DNA from: an uncultured Flavihumibacter sp.
Lineage (GTDB): Bacteria; Bacteroidota; Bacteroidia; Chitinophagales; Chitinophagaceae
Reading direction: 5' to 3'
DNA: 5,350 bases
Assembly: GCA_946481605.1 (NCBI GenBank)
Contig: CAMLPA010000261.1
Coordinates: 1 to 5,350, forward strand
The notes beneath the pieces were generated by a model that saw only the letters and a list, made by a program, of their open reading frames with translations, made no database searches and was not told where the DNA came from. The translations under genes and the position numbers were made by a program. Position 1 is the first letter of the stretch, and every line of letters begins with the position of its first letter. Shown here piece by piece: positions 1 through 5,302 of the stretch.

Positions 1-15
1 GGAGGAATATTTTCT

Positions 16-39
16 CGCAATGGCGCAAAGACGCAACGT
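16..39. repeat. three tandem 8-bp CGCAA-type units
   Basis: Three consecutive octamers, CGCAATGG, CGCAAAGA and CGCAACGT, share the first five bases. From memory, tracts of CGCAAAGG/CGCAAAGA units occur as dispersed intergenic repeats in many Bacteroidota and other genomes; no function is known to me. The third unit runs into the AACGTT word that recurs further right. Confidence 0.5.
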
Positions 40-91
40 TTGGCTGTTGTGTTGTTAGCTGCTTTTATATTGGAATTATGTCATTTCCTTG

Positions 92-223
92 ACAACGTTA
101 ATTGATGGTTGTAAACTTATGATGAAGGGGCGCTTGTTGTTGTGGCTTTAGGATGTTTTCTCTTCTTGATTTATGCATCCAGCTTCGTTCCCCGAAGCCC
201 CGCAACGATAAAGCACAACGTTA
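92..223. repeat. spaced copies of ACAACGTTA
   Basis: The nonamer ACAACGTTA occurs exactly at 92-100 and again at 215-223, in the same orientation and 123 bases apart. Related words are at 33-41 (GCAACGTTT) and 202-210 (GCAACGATA). The core AACGTT is itself a palindrome. The copies could bound a small repeat unit or be protein-binding sites; nothing in the window decides between these, and chance is not excluded for so short a word. Confidence 0.35.
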
Positions 224-238
224 GACGAACTTAATTTT

Positions 239-298
239 ACCCCGCACCATTCGATAACACAAAGCATTGCCCCTCTCCCCTGGGAGAGGGGGCGGGGT
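239..298. repeat. GC-rich nested inverted repeat (dispersed-repeat type)
   Basis: An inner palindrome has 10-base arms, CCCCTCTCCC at 270-279 and GGGAGAGGGG at 282-291, separated by only two bases. It is enclosed by a second pair, ACCCCGC at 239-245 and GCGGGGT at 292-298. The core resembles the CCCTCTCCC/GGGAGAGGG element followed by GGTGAGG that I know as a very common dispersed intergenic repeat across unrelated bacteria. It lies immediately downstream of the terminator of the minus-strand gene at 368, a typical place for such elements. Confidence 0.6.
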
Positions 299-305
299 GA
301 GGCCC

Positions 306-328
306 AAAAAGCCCGCTTCTCAGCGGGC
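306..328 (-). terminator. intrinsic terminator of the repeat-protein gene
   Basis: Read on the minus strand, a perfect 7-bp GC-rich stem (GCCCGCT pairing with AGCGGGC, 311-317 with 322-328) encloses a four-base loop and is followed directly by five T residues at 306-310. This is a classic Rho-independent terminator, about 40 bases after the stop codon of the gene ending at 368. Confidence 0.8.
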
Positions 329-367
329 CTTACTTCTCTTGATTGTAAACACTAAAAATGAACTGCT

Positions 368-991
368 TTATTTCTGTGCGAAACCTTCTTTCTTGTTGCC
401 GAATTCTACATAGAACTGCTGCATCAGTTCAGCATCGCTTGCACGGAGGTGATCCGCCTGCAAAGAGGCCAGGATGATCTTCGGCGTAAACTCGTTCTTG
501 AAACGGGTTACGATATCGGCATCTGCTTGCTGAGCAGCGGCATCGTTCCAGTTGAAACCGATCAGCTTTGGCTGCGCTTTCATGAAGTTCTCCACTGATT
601 CAACATCAGCAACGTTGGCGTTGGCGAAATTGAACGCTACTTTAGGAGCGGCGGCTTCGTTGAAGTTGCGGATGATCTCCATTTCAGCTACAGCGCCCGA
701 CTTGCGGAGGAAGCTGAAATCGATGGAACCGAATTCCTTCAGGAAATTACCGTACACTTCCGCATCAATCGCTTGCAGGTTCTGCCTGAAGCTGATCTTT
801 GTTTCAGCGTTTTTGCCTTTTACCGGCGTGGAGAGCATAATCTGCTCGCAGCACACGGTAGTGTCTTTTACAGATGGAGCAATACCTTTTTCGATGGTGG
901 TATCGTCCTGTACAAATGACTGGTTGCCTATAAAGAAGGTTACCAGGGTGAGCATCATAAAGATGCGGTTAAGGATTGTTTTTGTGTTCAT
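368..991 (-). CDS. putative secreted protein with five degenerate alpha/beta repeats, function unknown
   Basis: I do not recognise a family for this 207-residue protein. It starts with a short basic segment (K4, R9) and a hydrophobic stretch at about residues 10-22, which together look like a signal peptide or an N-terminal anchor; the cleavage site is unclear, perhaps near residues 25-28. After a linker with a Cys-Cys pair (47-48), residues 64-198 consist of five imperfect 25-29 residue units, each a hydrophobic strand followed by an acidic, alanine-rich helix containing NF or RF/QF. The likely location is periplasmic or outer-envelope. The ATG at 991 was chosen because an A-rich stretch precedes it, as is usual for this phylum, and it gives a normal-length signal peptide. 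An in-frame ATG at 1015 adds eight residues and is also possible. The ATG at 1087 would lie upstream of the predicted promoter and is unlikely. The gene stands alone, with its own promoter and terminator. Confidence 0.75.
   Translation of the reverse strand: MNTKTILNRIFMMLTLVTFFIGNQSFVQDDTTIEKGIAPSVKDTTVCCEQIMLSTPVKGKNAETKISFRQNLQAIDAEVYGNFLKEFGSIDFSFLRKSGAVAEMEIIRNFNEAAAPKVAFNFANANVADVESVENFMKAQPKLIGFNWNDAAAQQADADIVTRFKNEFTPKIILASLQADHLRASDAELMQQFYVEFGNKKEGFAQK
398..802 (-). repeat. protein-level tandem repeat, five units
   Basis: In the 207-residue numbering the units are residues 64-89, 90-116, 117-141, 142-170 and 171-198. Each begins with alternating hydrophobics (KISF, IDFSF, VAFNF, LIGFNW, IILASL). 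After a variable loop each has an acidic helix with a recurrent pattern of A/D, E or D, hydrophobic, and F four to five residues later: DAEVYGNF, EMEIIRNF, DVESVENF, DADIVTRF, DAELMQQF. Three units then end in EF. The repeats are diverged in sequence, so this is ancient duplication and not a recent DNA tandem array. The repeat family has no name I can supply. Confidence 0.6.
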
Positions 992-1050
992 GGCTATTTT
1001 GTTTTCCGTTTTCATGTTATAAGTGTTGTGGTGTTCCGTATTTGATATAA

Positions 1051-1082
1051 CAAAGATAGTGTTTAAAGCTGGTACTATGCAA
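1051..1082 (-). promoter_or_regulatory. Bacteroidota-type promoter of the repeat-protein gene
   Basis: On the minus strand TATCTTTG (1051-1058) matches the TAnnTTTG -7 consensus of the phylum exactly, and a TTG at 1080-1082 lies 21 bases upstream as the -33 element. Transcription would begin near 1045, leaving a leader of about 30 bases to the ATG at 1015 or about 54 to that at 991. This is the main argument against the longest possible start at 1087. Confidence 0.6.
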
Positions 1083-1100
1083 TACATAATACTATGTTTG
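1069..1100 (+). promoter_or_regulatory. possible plus-strand promoter pointing into the structured intergenic element
   Basis: TATGTTTG at 1093-1100 is a full TAnnTTTG match on the plus strand, with only a weak -33 candidate (CTG at 1069-1071, 21 bases upstream). There is no plus-strand gene downstream, so if it is active the product would be a non-coding RNA running through 1107-1300, or an antisense transcript. An eight-base degenerate match in AT-rich DNA can arise by chance. Confidence 0.25.
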
Positions 1101-1445
1101 GTTTTAAATCAGGATAAATGGTTGTTTTTTCATTTGATCCATATTACCTCATTCTCTGCTCTAATAGTTCTCTCTGTGTTCGCCTGATACGGCATTCAAT
1201 CGTGGAGCCTTTCGGGTGCTTTCCCCGCGCCGGGAAAGTTGCTACTTGAAGTCTGATTCAACGATGCAAATGTACTGCGCGTTTTCAGAATCCGGAAATA
1301 TTTTTTGGATAAACGGCAAAATTATAGGCTTAATGCCCTGTTTTATGTTTTCGTTAACGGACATTTTCCTGTGAAAGAAGGGTTTTGCAGGATGACTAAT
1401 CGGCTGTTTTGAGGGCTGAACTGAGGATATTGATGTATGAACCGG
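1083..1445. other. long intergenic gap between CPBP gene and repeat-protein gene
   Basis: No sizeable coding sequence is supported here. Besides the candidate structured element, an imperfect dyad lies at 1112-1140 (GGAT-AAATG against CATTTGATCC, one bulged G, ten-base T-rich loop). On the minus strand a 12-codon frame, MDQMKKQPFILI, runs from 1142 to 1104 behind a GAGG at Shine-Dalgarno distance; it is too short to call. I found no clear terminator for the CPBP gene between 1325 and 1445. Confidence 0.5.
1173..1289. ncRNA. candidate structured RNA element in the 430-base intergenic gap
   Basis: A nested set of complementary segments folds this stretch into one long rod: TCTG/CAGA (1173-1176 with 1286-1289), CATT/AATG (1193-1196 with 1269-1272), ATCGT/ACGAT (1199-1203 with 1261-1265) and a tip of CTTTCCC/GGGAAAG (1219-1225 with 1232-1238) closing a six-base loop. 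Between the last two helices is a large asymmetric bubble of 15 and 22 bases, the latter able to form its own TTGAA/TTCAA hairpin. A rod with a large central bubble recalls 6S RNA, and 6S-like RNAs are described in Bacteroidota. I cannot recall that consensus well enough to assign it. The strand is undecided: a TAnnTTTG box lies on the plus strand at 1093 and others on the minus strand at 1267-1274 and 1317-1324. It could also be a 3' untranslated structure of the CPBP transcript. Confidence 0.3.
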
Positions 1446-2363
1446 CTATTTCAGCCTGTTTCCCAGGTATCCTGCGATTTCCATGAGCCAGGCGATCCCG
1501 ATATGGATAAATAGTCCTCCTGCAATGGATTTGGTGCGCCAGGCAATGATGCCCAGCAATAAGCCGCCGAAAAAAGAACTGATGCATTCGCCCAAAGGCT
1601 TCCCAAAATGGATGGAACAATAGAAGGCGGCCATTGGTAGAATGGCCATTGGTCCGGCAAAATGTACCATACCTATCGCGAGCAGCCCCCTGAAAAAGAG
1701 TTCGATCCCGATAAAATCGGTGGCATAACTGAGTTCGTACAGGAAAATCATCCAAATACGGCGAAAGCCGCTTTCGGGTAAGGGAAGTTTACTGAACTTG
1801 GGATAGTATTCTATAAAAGAAGGAAGCATGGCGGCTACCGCGATCAGCGGCACCATAATGCCCAGCATGATGAGGTAGGCGTAAATATGTTTGTTTTCAG
1901 GGTAGGAGAGTCCCAGTACGGGACTGCCTGCTTTCAGGTAGCGCCATACCAGCCACATAGCGATGGTGAGGAGCAGTAACTTGAGTGGCGTATTTAATAT
2001 CCTGGACCAGTATGCCGGGTTCTTCTCCTTAAATATGATTTCCAGGGATGAAAGGATACTGGTAGAACTTACTTTGAACGCGAACAGTGCCGCGATCACC
2101 AATACCAGTCCGGCAAGCGGCAGCAAAGGAACTTTCATGGTATGGCAGGCGATGCACAAAAGGAATGGTAAACCATAAGTAACACTATATAATATAGTAT
2201 AACCTGCCCAGCGGGAGAAGCCCTGCCAGCGTGATAAGTGCGCATCTAACTGCCACCTGTAATTGATGAATACAATCAGTCCCGTGAATGCGGTTACCAG
2301 CGCCAGTAATAACTTGTCGGTATTTTTCCAGTAATCCTGGATATAGCCAAGAATGTCGTGCAT
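1446..2363 (-). CDS. CPBP-family (Rce1/Abi-like) intramembrane protease-related protein
   Basis: This 305-residue protein is strongly hydrophobic, with about eight likely membrane segments (roughly 17-35, 54-73, 79-97, 127-142, 160-180, 202-219, 222-250, 263-295). The C-terminal half carries the CPBP signature: ELFFRG at 221-226 (candidate E221 and R225), the histidine block ending at H252 followed by FGKPLGE, a glycine-rich helix, and H287. In Rce1-type enzymes the first motif is EExxxR and the last His belongs to HxxxN. Here the first Glu is I220 and the Asn position is A291. As I recall, a bacterial subfamily with ELFFRG and HFGKP shares such changes, so loss of activity cannot be assumed. 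Family members cleave prenylated or other membrane proteins, or protect against bacteriocins; the substrate here is unknown. It starts 25 bases after the plsX stop and is probably the last gene of that operon. The ATG at 2363 is the only sensible start. Confidence 0.82.
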   Translation of the reverse strand: MHDILGYIQDYWKNTDKLLLALVTAFTGLIVFINYRWQLDAHLSRWQGFSRWAGYTILYSVTYGLPFLLCIACHTMKVPLLPLAGLVLVIAALFAFKVSSTSILSSLEIIFKEKNPAYWSRILNTPLKLLLLTIAMWLVWRYLKAGSPVLGLSYPENKHIYAYLIMLGIMVPLIAVAAMLPSFIEYYPKFSKLPLPESGFRRIWMIFLYELSYATDFIGIELFFRGLLAIGMVHFAGPMAILPMAAFYCSIHFGKPLGECISSFFGGLLLGIIAWRTKSIAGGLFIHIGIAWLMEIAGYLGNRLK

Positions 2364-2388
2364 GCTCCAATATAGGCAAAAAACCTGC

Positions 2389-3339
2389 CTAGCTGTTCAC
2401 CGACTGGAAAGCGGATTTTATTTTTTCCGGAAGTTGGGACTCGATCATCTTCTCGGAGAGAAGGATCATGTTTTTGAAGGCGAGCGCATGCGAGATGCCG
2501 TGTCCGATGATCACGGGTTTGGAAACGCCCAGTACCGGGGTTCCGCCGTAGATTTCGAAATTGAATCGGTCGAAGTATGCGTCTTTCAGTTGACGGGCCT
2601 GCGCCAGATCGTAAAGTGATTCGGCCATTTTAAGGATCACGTTTCCAGTGAATCCTTCACACACCATCACATCGCTTTTGTCCTGGAAAATATCACGTCC
2701 TTCGATATTCCCGACAAAGTTGATGGAAGTCGTTTCTTTTAAGAGGGGATAAGCGGCTTGTGCGAGCAGGTTGCCCTTGCCTTCTTCTTCGCCAATGTTC
2801 ACCAGTCCAACGCGGGGAGTTTCAATACCCAGCACATGTTTGGCATAGAGCGATCCCAGCACACCAAACTGTTGCAGGTTTTCCGGTTTACAATCTGCAT
2901 TGATGCCCACATCAAGCAGCAGACCGGTTCCGCCGTTTTCTTTTGGAATGATGGTGGCGATGGTGGGGCGAAGCACACCTTCAATGGCTTTGATGGTGTA
3001 CATGGTACCAACAAGCATTGCGCCGGTGTTTCCGGCGCTGATGAAAGCGTCTATCTTACCATTGGAAAGGAGGTAGAACCCGATGGCGATGGAGGACTGT
3101 TGCTTTTCCTTCAGCGCTTTGGTGGGGTGTTCGTTCATTTCTATAACCTGGGGAGCATGTACAATCTTGAACTGCGCCGCATCCAGGCCTTCTTCTGAGA
3201 GCATGGGCAGGAATTTATCCTGGTCGCCTATCAGAAACAGGTTTGCCGGAGTTGTCGATTCAGATAAGTACAGCTTAAGTGCCTTAACGGCTTCAAGTGG
3301 GGCGAAATCGCCGCCCATCATATCTATTCCGATGTTCAT
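2389..3339 (-). CDS. plsX: phosphate acyltransferase PlsX
   Basis: PlsX converts acyl-ACP and inorganic phosphate to acyl-phosphate, the acyl donor used by PlsY to acylate glycerol-3-phosphate, the entry step of phospholipid synthesis. It is a peripheral enzyme at the inner face of the membrane. The 316 residues carry the family blocks: DMMGGDFAP (6-14), SAGNTGA (101-107), LLLDVGIN (140-147), NIGEE (181-185), GNIEGRD (210-216), EGFTGNV (228-234), YGGTPVLG (264-271) and GHGIS (279-283). It is slightly shorter than the common 330-350, with a compact segment between EGFTGNV and YGGTPVLG that I take as usual for this phylum. A TTG at 3348 would add three residues, but the ATG at 3339 is preferred because family members typically begin M-x-I-G-x-D directly. 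It sits 45 bases after rpmF and 25 before the CPBP gene. The fabH gene that often follows plsX is not here. Confidence 0.96.
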   Translation of the reverse strand: MNIGIDMMGGDFAPLEAVKALKLYLSESTTPANLFLIGDQDKFLPMLSEEGLDAAQFKIVHAPQVIEMNEHPTKALKEKQQSSIAIGFYLLSNGKIDAFISAGNTGAMLVGTMYTIKAIEGVLRPTIATIIPKENGGTGLLLDVGINADCKPENLQQFGVLGSLYAKHVLGIETPRVGLVNIGEEEGKGNLLAQAAYPLLKETTSINFVGNIEGRDIFQDKSDVMVCEGFTGNVILKMAESLYDLAQARQLKDAYFDRFNFEIYGGTPVLGVSKPVIIGHGISHALAFKNMILLSEKMIESQLPEKIKSAFQSVNS

Positions 3340-3384
3340 CTCCGGCAAACTACTAAAAGTATATGAACGAATTGTAAAAACTAC

Positions 3385-3579
3385 TTACTTTTTAATGGGA
3401 GCGGTTTCAGAAACCAGCTGTCCTTTGTAGTACAGCTTCCCTTCGCTCACGTGTGCGCGGTGGCGAACGTGTGTTTCGCCCGTAGTGCTGTCTACACTCA
3501 GGGTAGCACCTTCCGCCTTGTAATGTGTTCTTCTTTTAGCACTACGCTGTTGTGAATGTCTGCGCTTCGGATTTGGCAT
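3385..3579 (-). CDS. rpmF: 50S ribosomal protein L32
   Basis: This 64-residue basic protein begins MPNPKRRHSQQRSAKRRTHYK, the hallmark N terminus of bacterial L32, a structural protein of the large subunit that binds 23S rRNA. The remainder contains the usual LSVD...HVRHRAHVSEGKLYYKGQ region. It has no cysteines, so it is the zinc-independent form lacking the paired Cys motif. The ATG is 10 bases after the stop of the DUF177 gene, indicating a shared transcript, and plsX follows after 45 bases. The order DUF177-rpmF-plsX is conserved across many bacteria. The product is near certain. Confidence 0.96.
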   Translation of the reverse strand: MPNPKRRHSQQRSAKRRTHYKAEGATLSVDSTTGETHVRHRAHVSEGKLYYKGQLVSETAPIKK

Positions 3580-3589
3580 AACACAATTT

Positions 3590-4129
3590 TTACAGGTTTT
3601 TAAATTTATCCAGATCTTTCCAGATCGGGTTCGTTGACTGATTGTTTCCGGCGTTCATCTTCTTCAGCATCTCAAGCACTTCTTTATTGCAGTGAGGTCC
3701 GCCGATCTCGTCTTCCCCGCACATTCTTTGTAAAGGAATGCTCAGGTTAACGAATTCATAGATCCAGTCAGAGAGGTGCAGGTGACTTTCCGTTTTTGAT
3801 ATATAATATACATCCGGATCGTCTCCATTCGCGTTCATCTCTTCAGGATTCTCCACGAGTTTTACAAGTACATTGAATTCATCCCACAATTCCATCGGAA
3901 GCTGGTTGCCACAACGGTCGCAATTTACTTCCACAGAACCGCCCACTTCAAACTTCAGCATCATGAAACCGGTGTTCTTTTCCAGTGTCAGTTTCACCAA
4001 TGCGCGGCTGTTCCTGAATTCCTGTTCCTTATATTGCTCAAAGAACTTATCTGTTACTTCGTACTGAAACTCATGAAATCCGGGCTTCAATCCTACAAAA
4101 GCGATCTCAAATTCCCTTCGGCTGTTCAT
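3590..4129 (-). CDS. DUF177/YceD-family protein
   Basis: A 179-residue protein of the DUF177 (YceD) family, whose members are encoded next to rpmF in many bacteria and are linked to 23S rRNA accumulation and large-subunit assembly in bacteria and plastids; the biochemical role is unsettled. The family features visible are a beta-rich N-terminal half, the CDRC motif (C70 and C73) followed by a hydrophobic strand, an acidic central stretch (about 93-106), and a second cysteine pair, C137 and C147, around CGEDEIGGPHC. The C terminus NPIWKDLDKFKNL matches the usual ending of the family (P-x-W-x-x-L). Four cysteines in two pairs suggest metal binding, by inference only. It is the first gene of the operon, with a promoter about 25 bases upstream and rpmF 10 bases downstream. 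The protein is acidic overall and cytosolic. Confidence 0.9.
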   Translation of the reverse strand: MNSRREFEIAFVGLKPGFHEFQYEVTDKFFEQYKEQEFRNSRALVKLTLEKNTGFMMLKFEVGGSVEVNCDRCGNQLPMELWDEFNVLVKLVENPEEMNANGDDPDVYYISKTESHLHLSDWIYEFVNLSIPLQRMCGEDEIGGPHCNKEVLEMLKKMNAGNNQSTNPIWKDLDKFKNL

Positions 4130-4152
4130 TGAGTAGCATTTTAAAGAGTTTG

Positions 4153-4181
4153 CAAAGGTAGATAAATTTATTGAATTTCAG
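4153..4181 (-). promoter_or_regulatory. promoter of the DUF177-rpmF-plsX-CPBP operon
   Basis: TACCTTTG on the minus strand (4153-4160) is an exact TAnnTTTG match, 23 bases upstream of the ATG at 4129. The -33 element is weak: CTG at 4179-4181 with an 18-base spacer, and the spacer is AT-rich. Transcription would begin near 4147, giving a leader of about 18 bases. No regulator site is evident, in keeping with a housekeeping operon. Confidence 0.55.
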
Positions 4182-4233
4182 CGGGAAGATTTTATTTTTT
4201 TAGGCTGAAATGGCTGTTTCTTCCATCTGAAGC

Positions 4234-5232
4234 TTATTTGTGGTAAACGACCAGTTCGCATTTGTTCCTGGTACTGCGTTCCACGGAAGGTGTTTTATCC
4301 TGCGCTTCGGCCTCCATCAGTTTAAGTAGCTGATCCACAGCTTTTTCACCCAGGCCATAAGGGTGTTCCTCTACGGAGGCCACGAGTGGGTAATTCATGT
4401 ACCGGAAAGAAGGGGAGTTGCCGAAGCCGACAAATTCCACGGAAGGATGGCCCAGCGCAAGTGCATCGAGCGCCACATGGTCCTTGAATGCAAGTACCGC
4501 GGTAGGCGGCTCCGCCACACGCATCATCTTCCCGAAAGCGTTTTCCGTTCCGGAACGGCTCAGGTCCGATGACTGAATCCAGCCCGTTTGTAGTTTAATA
4601 CCCGCCTCGGCCAGTGCCGCCTTAAATCCTTCACAACGTTCCACACTGGTCACCAGGTTGTCCGGCCCCATAAGGTGTCCGAGCTTGGTATGACCGCGGG
4701 CAATCAGGAAACGTGTCGCATCCTTCGCAGCCTCGAATACATTGTTGGAAACGGAGTAGATGGCATCGGTATCGGGTACCCGTACAAAATATACAACGGG
4801 GATGCCTACCTGCTCCAACTGCCGTATATGGTCAAAATCACGGGTTTGTTTGGTAACGGTGATGATCACCCCATCCACGCGCTGCAGTAACATCGTTTTT
4901 ACCAGGTCGCGTTCCCGGTCGGGGTCCTCGTGCGACTGGCAGAGCAGGGTAATGTAATTGTTTTGTCTTGCAACGGCTTCCATGCCGCTTACGGCTTCCA
5001 CATAAAACTGATCGCGCAGCGAAGGCATGATCACGCCCAGTTGAAACGATTTTTTTTGTTGAAAGAAACGTGCTGCCTGGTTCGGAATATAATTCAGTTC
5101 CTTCGCCTTTGCCTTTACTCTTTCTTTGGTAATGGCGCCGATGGCCGGATGGTCGTTCAGGGCCTTGGACACAGTTGAAACCGACATTTTCAACAGCTTA
5201 GCGATCTCAACTATGGTAACGGCTTTTTTCAT
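4234..5232 (-). CDS. LacI-family transcriptional regulator
   Basis: A 332-residue regulator with an N-terminal LacI helix-turn-helix (residues 6-25, TIVEIAKLLKMSVSTVSKAL), the NDHP..I...TKERV segment and hinge YIPNQAARFF (48-57), then a periplasmic-binding-protein-like effector domain from about residue 64 (LGVIMPSLRDQFY). LacI family members bind palindromic operators as dimers and release or gain DNA affinity on binding a sugar or related ligand. F57 occupies the hinge position where LacI and PurR have the minor-groove intercalating Leu; I recall Phe there in other Bacteroidota members. Near residues 260-275 the loop between VALDALALG and VEFVGFGN is shorter than usual, lacking the common G-x-x-P-x-D linker. 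The ATG at 5232 (MKKAVT) was chosen over that at 5262 because it matches the normal family start, has A-rich bases before it, and the longer start would precede the likely promoter. The ligand and targets are unknown. Confidence 0.92.
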   Translation of the reverse strand: MKKAVTIVEIAKLLKMSVSTVSKALNDHPAIGAITKERVKAKAKELNYIPNQAARFFQQKKSFQLGVIMPSLRDQFYVEAVSGMEAVARQNNYITLLCQSHEDPDRERDLVKTMLLQRVDGVIITVTKQTRDFDHIRQLEQVGIPVVYFVRVPDTDAIYSVSNNVFEAAKDATRFLIARGHTKLGHLMGPDNLVTSVERCEGFKAALAEAGIKLQTGWIQSSDLSRSGTENAFGKMMRVAEPPTAVLAFKDHVALDALALGHPSVEFVGFGNSPSFRYMNYPLVASVEEHPYGLGEKAVDQLLKLMEAEAQDKTPSVERSTRNKCELVVYHK

Positions 5233-5249
5233 TTTTCTGGTGTGGGGGG

Positions 5250-5278
5250 TGAAATTAAGCATTTTCAGATTTCTTCAA
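5250..5278 (-). promoter_or_regulatory. possible promoter of the LacI-family gene
   Basis: On the minus strand TAATTTCA (5250-5257) matches TAnnTTTG at six of eight bases counting the free positions as matches, and TTG (5276-5278) lies 18 bases upstream. Transcription would start near 5243, about 11 bases before the ATG at 5232. The imperfect -7 box makes this uncertain. Confidence 0.35.
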
Positions 5279-5302
5279 TCGTTGGAATAGCAGAACACTG
5301 CT
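5274..5302. promoter_or_regulatory. two adjacent dyads, possible autoregulatory operators
   Basis: At 5274-5287 a 14-base near-palindrome with central CG (TTCAATCGTTGGAA, five of seven symmetric pairs) overlaps the possible -33 element of the LacI-family gene. Immediately beyond, AGCAG-aaca-CTGCT at 5289-5302 is a perfect five-base dyad. LacI-family operators are typically palindromes of about this size centred on CG, and self-regulation is common in the family. Assignment to this regulator is inference, and dyads of this quality can occur by chance. Confidence 0.22.

Larger units (their letters stand above)
1..305. other. gene-free repeat-bearing intergenic region
   Basis: I see no credible coding sequence on either strand in these bases; reading frames are short and broken. 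The stretch holds a tandem 8-mer, several CAACGTTA-like words, a small perfect hairpin at 182-198 (GCTTCG stem, five-base loop) and a GC-rich inverted repeat near the right end, the last three listed or discussed separately. The terminator of the minus-strand gene to the right lies just beyond. The density of short repeats suggests dispersed intergenic repeat DNA rather than a decayed gene, but this is inference from one copy of the region. Confidence 0.6.

Noticed and set aside
92..230. Integron attC site, because GTCTAAC and AACGTT words resemble RYYYAAC and GTTRRRY
   Set aside because: No properly oriented pair with matching inner boxes was found, and there is no cassette or integrase.
270..302. 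G-quadruplex in the G-rich strand at 282-302
   Set aside because: Only three runs of three or more G are present; the palindromic hairpin explains the composition better.
552..1022. A 156-codon open frame on the plus strand opposite the repeat-protein gene
   Set aside because: It lies antisense to a gene with a signal peptide, internal repeats, promoter and terminator; its product has low-complexity composition and no recognisable features.
992..1087. Longer N terminus for the repeat protein starting at 1087
   Set aside because: It would include the exact TAnnTTTG promoter box and place an implausible 32-residue extension before the signal peptide.
1173..1300. Known riboswitches (TPP, SAM-I, SAM-II, cobalamin, glycine) in the structured region
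   Set aside because: None of their conserved core words, such as CTGAGA for TPP, occurs in the right order; only a partial CCTGAT resemblance was seen.
1396..1755. A 119-codon minus-strand frame overlapping the end of the CPBP gene
   Set aside because: It is out of frame with a well-supported membrane protein and its translation is rich in His/Arg with no family signature.
3340..3348. TTG start for plsX, three codons upstream
   Set aside because: The ATG at 3339 gives the normal family N terminus (M-x-I-G-x-D), and a rare start is not needed.
4161..4233. Intrinsic terminator for the LacI-family gene
   Set aside because: A weak 6-bp dyad (AGATGG/CCATTT) is present, but on the minus strand it is followed by a run of A, not T.
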